DNA of 64,000 bases, from contig NZ_CADO01000004.1 of assembly GCF_000285275.1 (NCBI RefSeq), forward strand, positions 1 through 64,000, given 5' to 3'. Of the stretch, positions 37,051-45,251 are shown piece after piece; position 1 is the stretch's first letter; each line of letters starts with the position of its first letter. A model generated the notes under the pieces. The model was not told the DNA's origin and searched no databases. It saw only the letters and a program-made list of their open reading frames with translations. Source of the DNA: Acetobacter pasteurianus subsp. pasteurianus LMG 1262 = NBRC 106471. GTDB taxonomy: Bacteria > Pseudomonadota > Alphaproteobacteria > Acetobacterales > Acetobacteraceae. A program made the translations under genes and the position numbers.

Positions 37051-37099
37051 GCTTAGAAAAGATAATCCGAGTTATGAAAGAGCAATGAAGGCCCGTTAG

Positions 37100-37876
37100 T
37101 TACACAGCCTGTGTACGTGCGCTACTAACGGCCTGATACGTGGCTACGGCAAGCGTGAGGGGGTCAAACGGCTTGGTAATTACAAAACTGGGTTCCATGG
37201 TTTCCCCAGTCAGCAACCGTTCGGGGTACGCTGTTACGTAAATAACCGGCACATTGAAGGAGGAGGTAATTTCTGCCACCGCCTGTATGCCATCTCCGCC
37301 CGGCCCAAGGTTAATATCTGCCAGAATAAGCCCCGGCTTGGTTTCTCTGGCCAATTTTACTGCATCGGCCTGTGTATGGGCTATGCCTGCAACCTGATGC
37401 CCGCATTGCAGCACAAGCTGTTCGATATCCATGGCAATAATGGGTTCATCTTCAATAATCAGCACGGATGTCTGCACATTCTTGTGCAGGCGGCCCTGTG
37501 CGTCTTCCAGTTCCTGCTCTGCCTGTTTGGTGGATACGCCTGTAATGCGTGCGGCCATTTCAACCGGCACTTCCTCCAGCGTGATCAGCAGCAAAAGCTG
37601 GCGCTGTGTTACAGAAAGCCCTGCAACATCATATTCCGCAGCAAACCCTGCAACATCATATTCCGCAGCAAACCCTTTACGAGAAAATAGCCCTGAAATT
37701 GCCTCATAGAGCTGATAAAGGGGTGTAAAGCCTTCCTTCAGCCGTTGCGCAGAAAGGCCGCGCAGGCTTTCGGCCACCAGCAGATCACCTTCTGGTTGGC
37801 TGCCTGTCAGCGCCCGCGCGTAACGTCTGCCATAAGGGAGGGCCCGGATCAGGCCGTCACGCAGCGACTCTGACAT
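37100..37876 (-). CDS. phyR: PhyR general stress response regulator
   Basis: A 258-residue protein with an N-terminal sigma-like domain (about 1-135) and a C-terminal receiver domain (about 136-258). In the receiver, LIIEDEPIIAMD gives the acidic pocket and LILADINLGPGGDG the phosphoacceptor Asp near 187. Phosphorylated PhyR binds NepR through its sigma-like domain and so frees EcfG. Residues 69-77 are exactly repeated at 78-86 (FAAEYDVAG twice), between the sigma2-like and sigma4-like parts, caused by a 27-bp duplication. It is divergent from ecfG. Confidence 0.93.
   Translation of the reverse strand: MSESLRDGLIRALPYGRRYARALTGSQPEGDLLVAESLRGLSAQRLKEGFTPLYQLYEAISGLFSRKGFAAEYDVAGFAAEYDVAGLSVTQRQLLLLITLEEVPVEMAARITGVSTKQAEQELEDAQGRLHKNVQTSVLIIEDEPIIAMDIEQLVLQCGHQVAGIAHTQADAVKLARETKPGLILADINLGPGGDGIQAVAEITSSFNVPVIYVTAYPERLLTGETMEPSFVITKPFDPLTLAVATYQAVSSARTQAV
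37619..37672. repeat. 27-bp in-frame tandem duplication inside phyR
   Basis: Two identical, directly adjacent 27-bp units at 37619-37645 and 37646-37672, sharing CCCTGCAACATCATATTCCG at their starts, with three further matching bases after. They encode the repeated FAAEYDVAG in PhyR. Confidence 0.97.
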
Positions 37877-37964
37877 GGCAAGTCTCCTTCATAATGGGTC
37901 ATGACAAAAACATGCGAGAACGCGATGATGCACGCGCACCGGCTTTCCGGAAAGGGGATTTATC

Positions 37965-38510
37965 CTGACTCGCACTCCACATTCCACCCATGTTGCCACG
38001 CGGCGCACGTTTCGCACAGAACTTCTTGCAATTATCCCTGCATTACGTGGGTTTGCACGCTTTCTGGCGCGTGATTCCGCCATTGCCGATGATCTGGTGC
38101 AGGATACAATTGTGCGTGCTCTGGACAAGGCAGATGACTTTACACCCGGCACAAACCTACGGGCGTGGTGCTTTGCCATTTTGCGCAATCTTTTTTTGGA
38201 GCAGCACCGCCGCGGGCGCAGAGAGCGCATTGCGCTGGAAGATTACGGCCACCAGCCTGCCTCCACAGCCGAATCGTCTCCGCACACGCAAACCGAAATG
38301 CAGGAGCTTGAAAGCCTGTTGTGGCAGATATCTCCACTTCTGCGGGAGGCTCTGGTGCTTGTTGGCGCGCAGGAGCTGACATACGCAGAAGCCGCGGAAA
38401 TATGTGAGGTGGAAGTGGGCACCATGAAGGCCCGTGTTTCGCGCGCACGGGCCGCGCTCAAGAAAGTCATGGCCACGCAGGATAAACAAAACGGCCCGGA
38501 AGGCTCGTAA
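37965..38510 (+). CDS. ecfG: EcfG-type general stress sigma factor, CTG start
   Basis: A sigma-70 family ECF protein of about 181 residues. Region 2 reads FRTELLAIIPALRGFARFLA, then ADDLVQDTIVRALDKAD; region 4 has LREALVLVGAQELTYAEAAE and GTMKARVSRARAAL. This is the EcfG family held by NepR. There is no ATG, GTG or TTG in frame before region 2: the frame opens after a TGA at 37926 and the first usable codon is CTG at 37965, preceded by the ribosome-binding site AAAGGGGA with six-base spacing. It would give MTRTPHSTHVATRRTFR. Starting at the first standard codon (GTG 38097) would remove most of region 2. Confidence 0.83.
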   Translation: MTRTPHSTHVATRRTFRTELLAIIPALRGFARFLARDSAIADDLVQDTIVRALDKADDFTPGTNLRAWCFAILRNLFLEQHRRGRRERIALEDYGHQPASTAESSPHTQTEMQELESLLWQISPLLREALVLVGAQELTYAEAAEICEVEVGTMKARVSRARAALKKVMATQDKQNGPEGS

Positions 38511-38616
38511 ATCTGGCGCTCTCGTTTTCGTGAACACTCGCTTGTTTTTGAATGTAACCTTTCCACTCCGCCGAACATTGAAGGGGTAAGAGATCCACAA
38601 GGCGGAGAACACAAAA

Positions 38617-39210
38617 ATGACAGCCTCTTTCCATGATCAGGTTATCGCTATCCTCCCCAAACTGCGCGTGCAGGCATTAGCGCTCACCCGCAATCGTTCT
38701 GTGGCCGAAGATCTTGTGCAGGATACTGTGTGCAATGCTCTGGCGGCGCAGGACAGTTTTGTCATGGGCACCAATTTTGCCGCATGGATGCACCGTATTC
38801 TGCGTAACCGTTTTATCTCTGACCTCCGCAAAAAGCGCGAAGTCGGGAACATTGATGATACGCCTCAATCCCTGTTGTCAGTGAGTGGACGACATGAGGA
38901 CAGGCTGGCCCTGAAAGAACTGGATGCAGCGCTTGCACGGCTGCCAGACGACCAGCGGGAAGCTCTGGTGTTGGGGGTTCTGGAGGGGATGAGCTATCAA
39001 GAGTTAGCAGACGTTGCCGGATGCGCTGTGGGTACAGCAAAAAGCCGGGTCTTTCGGGCACGCCGACAGCTGGAAGTCTGGCTGATGGGGGAAGAAGAAG
39101 GCGGTGTTTCTGGCAAAGCAGGCGCAGAAACCACCACCAGAGCTTCTTCCACTCGACGGAAAACCCGCACGGCCCGTAACACAACGCGTAACGCACAGCA
39201 GACGGCATAA
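38617..39210 (+). CDS. second ECF sigma factor
   Basis: A 197-residue ECF sigma factor. Region 2 contains LALTRNRSVAEDLVQDTVCNAL and region 4 has LPDDQREALVLGVLEGMSYQ, then AKSRVFRARRQLE. It belongs in the same broad EcfG-like group as the preceding gene. The last 50 residues are a basic, Thr/Arg-rich tail not part of the sigma fold. It lies between ecfG and nepR, so it may be another NepR client, or a paralogue with its own role. It is 106 bases downstream of ecfG. Confidence 0.9.
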   Translation: MTASFHDQVIAILPKLRVQALALTRNRSVAEDLVQDTVCNALAAQDSFVMGTNFAAWMHRILRNRFISDLRKKREVGNIDDTPQSLLSVSGRHEDRLALKELDAALARLPDDQREALVLGVLEGMSYQELADVAGCAVGTAKSRVFRARRQLEVWLMGEEEGGVSGKAGAETTTRASSTRRKTRTARNTTRNAQQTA

Positions 39211-39323
39211 ACGCAATGGCGTACGATACTGATGTTAGGGACCCAAAGCCCGCAGAGTCGTGCAAACACAGCACTCAACAGGCCATGCCCGGATGGATGG
39301 CATGGCAGAAACCGGAGTTCAGG

Positions 39324-39497
39324 ATGGGAAAAAGGAGAGACGACGCCCACTCCCGAAAGCCGAAAAAAAAGCGGGATAAAGCTTTTGACCTATGGCTGAA
39401 GCGTGGCCTGCACCAGATGTTCGATAACGTTGTGAATGAACCCGTGCCTGAAGAACTGCTTAAGCTTATTCAGGAAGATCGAGAAAAACAGGATTAA
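39324..39497 (+). CDS. nepR: NepR anti-sigma factor
   Basis: A protein of about 57 residues with the NepR core AFDLWLKRGLHQMFDNVVNE and PVPEELLKLIQ. NepR sequesters EcfG until phosphorylated PhyR displaces it. ATG 39324 has a good ribosome-binding site (GGAG, six-base spacing) and gives the usual NepR length; an in-frame ATG at 39216, five bases after the sigma-factor stop, would add a 36-residue non-conserved leader. Confidence 0.9.
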   Translation: MGKRRDDAHSRKPKKKRDKAFDLWLKRGLHQMFDNVVNEPVPEELLKLIQEDREKQD

Positions 39498-39502
39498 GCA
39501 CT

Positions 39503-41280
39503 TTGCATATTAGTGGGCGAGGGGAAGGCCCTGCAAACCGGGTAGCGGCCTCCCTTCTGTCTGGTTTGGGGCGCATTTTCAGCACGACAAGCGCACGCAT
39601 GCGGCTGCTGATCTGCCTTTCGGCTGTTCCTGTTATTGCTATTGGTGCCGTACTGGCTCTGCACAATTACCGCGAGGTTACCCTTGGCAGCGCACAGCGT
39701 GCTGGCAACGCCATTATGCGGCTGGACCTGCAATTCCGCCACGATACAGACAGATTACGGAGCGCCCTAGAAACCATAGGCCATATGGATCTGACGCCCG
39801 ATCAGATCGTGCACGCCCTCCGGCTTATGGAAACCATTAGTGGGCAGCGCTACTGCTTTCTTTCTGTGCTGGATGATGAAGGCAAACCCATACAATCCGT
39901 TTCCCCCCAAGGGCGGGGATGTGCGGAGGTAGGGGCGCTTTCTACACCAACGGATGTGCATTCCACATTACTCGAAGCTGTGCAGACCAGCGGCGGACCG
40001 GGGGAAGGTGGTGCTTTTTTGCGCATTACCGTGCCCGCAGGTTTTTTGGCTCTTCCTGAAGCACATGGCTATCTGATGGGTATTCTCCAGATATCCCGGC
40101 AAAGGGCGTACTTGGTAGCGCCTCCGGCTGGCAGGTTTTTGCAGAAGATGACAACCCCATACAGGCATGGCTGCTCATGCATAATGGACAGTTGTTGCCT
40201 GTATGTTCAGATTGCGGGTGGCAATCTCCACCACCTTCCATCGTGCATGAACTCAAGAACGCGCTGGAAAACAGCGAGCGCAGCATTATCACACTCCCCA
40301 CCGGGCTGGGGGGCTATGCTTTGGGCGCCATTGCGGGGGGAGCAGATATTCTGGTGTCCACCCAGCGCACATCCATGGAATCTGACGCCCTGCATACCAT
40401 GATCCTGCAAATTGTAGGGCTGGTGTTGCTGCTGGTTATCGGGCTGGTTGCCGTTACCTTGGCGGCCAATATTGTGTTGATAGGCCCATTACGCCGCCTC
40501 ACATACTCTGTACAGAAATGGCAAATGGAAGGGATTTTTGATGCACGCATCACCCGTTCCATGCCGCTTGAACTCCAGCGCCTTGGGCAGGCTTTTACGC
40601 GTGCAACACGCCGCCTTTCCCGCCATGAAGCGCGGCTTAAAAAAGCAATGGCACATCAGCAACTGTTGATGAAGGAAGTGCACCACCGCGTTAAGAACAA
40701 TCTCCAGATTGTAGCCTCCTTGCTCAACTTGCAGGCTAACCAGATTGAACACCCGGAGGTGCGGGCAGAATTTGCCCTCGCGCGTGATAGAATTCGCGCA
40801 CTAGCAACACTGCATCGGACACTTTACGCAGAAGATGCCCTGAACAGCCTGAACATGGCTGTCTTTCTGCAAGAGCTTTGTGAGCAAACGCTTCACATCG
40901 CCGGAGAATCTGAATTCGGGCGTATGACGTTGGATGTGGTTTCAGACAGTTTTTGGATGGACCCCGATCAGGCTGTGCCTCTCGCCCTTATTGTTACAGA
41001 AATTATCACCAACTCCATTAAATATGCTTTCCCTGATGGGCAGAAAGGCACCATTTTTGTGCGCCTGCATCGTAGCCACGGGCAGCTTACCCTTCAGGTT
41101 GGAGATAACGGGGTGGGGTGTGCGTGGGAAGATCCGCCTGTACATCAAGGCATTGGCCTTAAACTCATTCACGCATTTGCGCGCCAGCTTAAAGCAACGC
41201 TTACGTATAAAGGGGAAGGCGGCGTGCAATATACGTTGGTAATGCGCCTGCCAGAAACCCCGCCAGAACCCAGAAAATAA
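39503..41280 (+). pseudogene. HisKA_2-type sensor histidine kinase, frameshifted
   Basis: Two overlapping reading frames together encode one membrane sensor kinase of about 590 residues. The first (39503-40402) has TM1 (RLLICLSAVPVIAIGAVLAL) and an extracytoplasmic sensor; the second (open from 40060, conserved to 41280) continues the sensor, then TM2, a HAMP-like linker, the HisKA_2 dimerisation/phosphoacceptor box MKEVHHRVKNNLQIVASLLN and an HATPase domain (ITNSIKYAFPDGQ, VGDNGVG). Restoring one base in the AAAGGG run at 40101-40106 joins the frames as GILQISRQKGVLGSASGWQV. HWE/HisKA_2 kinases in this place usually control PhyR. The start TTG 39503 is uncertain; an ATG at 39599 is the alternative. 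Without a fix the kinase domain would be separated from the sensor. Confidence 0.85.
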
Positions 41281-41372
41281 GGCAAAAAATGTACGCTATG
41301 CCCAGATTGCAGCAGGGGATGGCTTTCTAAACTGTTTGCGTCTTGCGCCTGTCGGTATAAACGCCTTGTGTT

Positions 41373-43094
41373 ATGAGCAACGAGAAAGCAGCAATCCGCA
41401 ACTGGACACGGACACAATCGCGTCTGGGGCGTCAGGCAGCGCGATCAGTGGTTGGAGCCGGGCTGCTCTCCAGTCTTGTCGGTATAGGGCAAGTCTGGTG
41501 TGTGGCCGTTGTGCTGGGGCATGCCCTGGTAAACTGGAAAATGGCAGAAGCCGCAGGCCCTATGCCTGTATGGCCTTTTCTGGCTTTTCCTGTTCTGGCC
41601 ATTCTACGCGCTTTGGTTATGGTTCAGGCCGATACAGGTGCCGCACGTGCAGGCATTGCCGCACGCCGCCGGTTGCGTGGTGAGGTTCTGGCCTCCGTTC
41701 TTACAGGTGGGCCAGCACTGTTGCGCCGCGTGCATAGTGGCGTGCTGGCTTCCACCATAGTGGATAGGGTGGAAGCGCTGGACGGCTTTTTTGGCCGCTG
41801 GATCCCGGCCTCTATTCTGTGGATTGCCGCACCTGTTGCCATTCTTATTCCCATAGCCTTTGTGCAGCCTCATGCTGCATTGGTTCTGGGCCTATGCGGT
41901 ATAGCCGTGCCTTTCGGGCAAGCGCTGTTCGGCATTGGGGCGGCTGTAGCCTCCCGCAATCAGTTTCTGGCCATGACACGCCTGCAGGCCCGTTTTCTTG
42001 ATCGCGTTAAAGGCATTGCCACCATTGTGCTGGCAGGCCGTGCGGAAGATGAAACACGCAAGCTGGGCGATGCTGCAGAAGAACTGCGCCAGCGCACCAT
42101 GAAAGTGCTGCGGGTTGCGTTCCTGTCTTCCGCTTCCATCGACTGCGCCATGGTTGTTGCTCTTATTGCCATTGCCATTATGGATGGCAGGCAGGCTCTG
42201 GCCTTACAGGCGGAGGGGAGTGCACCGGCATTGGTGCATGCCGTTACAGCGGGGCTGTTTGTTCTGCTGGCTGTGCCCGAATTTTTTGCGCCTCTGCGTG
42301 GCTTGGCTCTTGCTTATCAGGACAGGGCACACGCCCAAGGGGCCGCAACGGCTGTTCTGGAACTGCCTGAAGCTCAGGAACGCCCTGCGCCGGAGGGGGC
42401 GCGCACCGTCAACGCCAATGGTGTGATGGTATCCTTTGATGATGTCAGCTTTTCGTGGGATCCAGCACGTGGTCTGGCGCTAGACCATGTCAGTTTTACC
42501 GTGCCCGCAGGTGAAACCCTGATTCTGGCAGGGGCATCTGGCTCTGGCAAATCCACTATCATGGAATTGCTGCTGGGCTTCATTCAGCCCGATACAGGAC
42601 GCGTGCTGTTTAACGGCGCACCGCTGGATAGCATTGTGCCAGACGCACTGGCCCGCATGGTTTCATGGATTGGGCAAAAGCCCGTTCTGTTTGCTGGCAC
42701 GCTGCGCGAGAACATTCTGTTTGCAAAGCCCGATGCCAGTGATACCGAACTTCAGGCTGCGCTAAAATCTGCTGCGGTTGACCAGTTTTTGCCCAGCCTG
42801 CCCGAAGGGTTGGAAACCCGGATTGGGGAAGGTGGATTTGGCCTTTCCGGCGGGCAGGCACAGCGTATTGCCATTGCGCGCGCTTACCTGAAAAATGCCC
42901 CGGTGCTGCTGTTGGATGAACCCACAGCGCATCTGGACCCGGCAACAGAAAAAAGCGTGTTTGAAAGCCTGCAACGCTTGGCCGTAGGGCGCACCGTTAT
43001 TCTGGCAACCCATTCTGCCGCCGTGCACATGTTTAAAGGCCGCCGCATAGATCTGGCCGGTGGCCGCGTTATCAGCCGACAGGGAGCCGCCTGA
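41373..43094 (+). CDS. cydD: thiol reductant ABC exporter subunit CydD
   Basis: A 573-residue half-transporter: N-terminal membrane domain of six helices (about 1-320) and a C-terminal ABC domain with Walker A GASGSGKST, signature LSGGQAQRI and Walker B VLLLDEPTAHLD. With CydC it forms the heterodimer that exports glutathione and cysteine and is needed for maturing cytochrome bd oxidase. The cydC start follows two bases after its stop. Confidence 0.92.
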   Translation: MSNEKAAIRNWTRTQSRLGRQAARSVVGAGLLSSLVGIGQVWCVAVVLGHALVNWKMAEAAGPMPVWPFLAFPVLAILRALVMVQADTGAARAGIAARRRLRGEVLASVLTGGPALLRRVHSGVLASTIVDRVEALDGFFGRWIPASILWIAAPVAILIPIAFVQPHAALVLGLCGIAVPFGQALFGIGAAVASRNQFLAMTRLQARFLDRVKGIATIVLAGRAEDETRKLGDAAEELRQRTMKVLRVAFLSSASIDCAMVVALIAIAIMDGRQALALQAEGSAPALVHAVTAGLFVLLAVPEFFAPLRGLALAYQDRAHAQGAATAVLELPEAQERPAPEGARTVNANGVMVSFDDVSFSWDPARGLALDHVSFTVPAGETLILAGASGSGKSTIMELLLGFIQPDTGRVLFNGAPLDSIVPDALARMVSWIGQKPVLFAGTLRENILFAKPDASDTELQAALKSAAVDQFLPSLPEGLETRIGEGGFGLSGGQAQRIAIARAYLKNAPVLLLDEPTAHLDPATEKSVFESLQRLAVGRTVILATHSAAVHMFKGRRIDLAGGRVISRQGAA

Positions 43095-43096
43095 GC

Positions 43097-44791
43097 ATGA
43101 CCTCTCTGCCTAACCCACGCCCCACAGGGGAACTGACAGACTGGCAAGCCATCCGCACCGTTTTTGCGCTCTGGCGCAAACAGGGTGTGCGCCTTGCGGG
43201 CGGCATTGTTCTGGCTCTGCTGGCCTTGGCTTTTGGGCTGGCGCTCATGCAAACATCCGGGCTGCGTCTGGCCGGTTGCGTTATGGGTGAAATTGTTATT
43301 GCCACAGCCGCCTTGCGCTGGATTGGTGCAGGCCGCGTGATCCTGCGGTATGCAGAACGCCTGTTTGCGCATGATGCCATGTTCCGCGCGCTGGCTGATT
43401 TGCGTGTGTGGTTTTTCCGCTCCCTCGCGCAGGGTGCTGCTGCCGGGCTGGGCTTCCGTCGGGCTGGGGATATGCTTTCCCGTCTTGTATCAGACATTGG
43501 CACGCTGGATGGCCTGTACCTGCGCATTGTGATGCCGCTTATCTGCGCCTGTGTCACATTCCCTGCACTCGTTATTATTGCGGGCCATGCCAGTGTGATA
43601 TTGGGCCTTGTAGTAGGCCTGCTGTTTGCCTGCTCTGCCTTTGTGGTGCCGTGGATGATTGCACGCTCCAGCCGCGCATCAGCCAGCCAGATCGTGCATC
43701 ATCTGGCGCATCTGCGCATTACTGTGCTGGATCTGGTAGGTGGCCTGCGTGAAATCCGCGCTTTTGGTGCAGAAGGCCGTATGCTGGCACGTGTGCAGGC
43801 AGCAGATGCTGCTCTCCTGCAAGATCAGCTTCGTCTGGCACGCCGGGCGGCTCTTGCAAACGCCATGGCCTTTCTGGCCGGGCAGATTGCCGTATTTGCC
43901 GTGCTGCTAAGCATTGGCGGGCTGTTTGCAGAACACATTCCTGCGCTTGAAGGTGTGGGCATTCTGTTCCTGACCGTTGCCGCTTTTGAAAGTGCCGCAG
44001 CACTTACCCGTGCCGGGCTACAGGCTGGCGCAATGGGGGCCGCAGCACGCCGCGTGGTGGAAGTGGCTGAACAACCATCCGCCATCACCGTTCCTGCGTC
44101 TGAACAGACAGATGCACCGCTAGACACGCATATTCATGTAGAAGGCGTAAAATTCCGCTGGGCTGCAAATCGCCCATGGGTGTTTGATGGCCTTACTCTG
44201 GACATTCCCGCAGGTGCCCGTGTGGCTATTCTGGGGCCATCTGGCGTGGGCAAATCCAGCCTTGCGGCTCTGCTGCTCAAAGCCGCCACGCCAGAAGCAG
44301 GCACCATTACACTGGGCGGAGAAGATATTTCCCGCATCAAGGCGGACTCTTTGCGCCAGCGTATTGCGTGGCTTTCCCAAGCCACTCATCTGTTTGATGA
44401 TACCATCCGCGCCAACCTTCTATTGGGCCGCCCGGACGCCACGGAAGAAGACCTGTGGCAGGCGTTGGAAGAAGCCGCCATTGCAGATGTTGTGCGTACC
44501 CTGCCCGAAGGGCTGGATACGTGGCTGGGTGAAGGTGGCGTGCGGCTATCTGGCGGGCAGGGGCGGCGTATTGCACTGGCCCGCACATTGCTCACGCAAG
44601 CGCCTATCATGATTTTGGATGAACCTGCCACCGGGTTGGATGCCCAGACCGAGCAAGACTTCCTACGCACGCTCAACACCGTTACAGAAGGGCGCACAGT
44701 TATCCTTATTGCACACCGCCTGACTGGTGTGGAAAAGCTGGACCGCATCTGGCGGCTTTCTGCCGGTGTTGCCAAAGCCGCCGTTGCGTAA
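43097..44791 (+). CDS. cydC: thiol reductant ABC exporter subunit CydC
   Basis: A 564-residue half-transporter, the partner of CydD, with membrane helices over about residues 1-320 and an ABC domain with GPSGVGKSSLA, RLSGGQGRRIALA and MILDEPATGLD. The cydAB genes of the oxidase, often next to cydDC, are not found in the window. Both transporters are consistent in size with the family. Confidence 0.92.
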   Translation: MTSLPNPRPTGELTDWQAIRTVFALWRKQGVRLAGGIVLALLALAFGLALMQTSGLRLAGCVMGEIVIATAALRWIGAGRVILRYAERLFAHDAMFRALADLRVWFFRSLAQGAAAGLGFRRAGDMLSRLVSDIGTLDGLYLRIVMPLICACVTFPALVIIAGHASVILGLVVGLLFACSAFVVPWMIARSSRASASQIVHHLAHLRITVLDLVGGLREIRAFGAEGRMLARVQAADAALLQDQLRLARRAALANAMAFLAGQIAVFAVLLSIGGLFAEHIPALEGVGILFLTVAAFESAAALTRAGLQAGAMGAAARRVVEVAEQPSAITVPASEQTDAPLDTHIHVEGVKFRWAANRPWVFDGLTLDIPAGARVAILGPSGVGKSSLAALLLKAATPEAGTITLGGEDISRIKADSLRQRIAWLSQATHLFDDTIRANLLLGRPDATEEDLWQALEEAAIADVVRTLPEGLDTWLGEGGVRLSGGQGRRIALARTLLTQAPIMILDEPATGLDAQTEQDFLRTLNTVTEGRTVILIAHRLTGVEKLDRIWRLSAGVAKAAVA

Positions 44792-44869
44792 GCAAATCTA
44801 TGTTGACGTAACGGCCCCGGCAGGGCACCAGTTAGGAAATAATTACATATCTTGATTAGGACATTTTAT

Positions 44870-45247
44870 ATGCGCCGCTTGCTTCCTGTTGCTGGTCTCT
44901 GCCTTTTGGCTGCCTGTGCTGGCAATGCACCACGCAAATACGTGGTTTTCTTCTCCGCTGGCTCAACAGAGCTGGATGACAATGCTCGCAATGTTCTGTT
45001 GCAGGTAGCAGAAAAATCCAAAAGACATCCTTCCCGCATTGTCAAAGTGGAAGGTTACGCACATGCAGGGCAGGACCTTTCTGCCGATGCGCTTCTGGCC
45101 ATCCAGCGCGCCAAAGCCGTAGCCCAGCAGCTGAGTGAAGATGGCGTGGCGGGTGATCATATCGTCCAGACCCCACGCGCACCTTCCAGCAGCGAAGGCA
45201 TGCAGGTTGGCTCCCGCCGCGTGGAGATCGAACTGGCCAACCCCTGA
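44870..45247 (+). CDS. small OmpA-like lipoprotein
   Basis: A protein of 125 residues. A lipoprotein signal (LCLLAAC, Cys near residue 16) is followed by a compact OmpA-C-like domain: VVFFSAGSTELDDNARNVL, then IVKVEGYAHAG, and the C-terminal GSRRVEIELA motif. Such domains bind peptidoglycan, so the protein may link outer membrane and wall. ATG 44870 is preferred over a TTG at 44852. It ends four bases before recQ. Confidence 0.83.
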   Translation: MRRLLPVAGLCLLAACAGNAPRKYVVFFSAGSTELDDNARNVLLQVAEKSKRHPSRIVKVEGYAHAGQDLSADALLAIQRAKAVAQQLSEDGVAGDHIVQTPRAPSSSEGMQVGSRRVEIELANP

Positions 45248-45251
45248 TAGA

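Noticed and set aside
40101-40106. Programmed -1 frameshifting in the kinase gene
   Set aside because: The sequence is not a classic X-XXY-YYZ slippery heptamer, and no clear pseudoknot or upstream ribosome-binding-like stimulator was seen. A mutation or read error is simpler.
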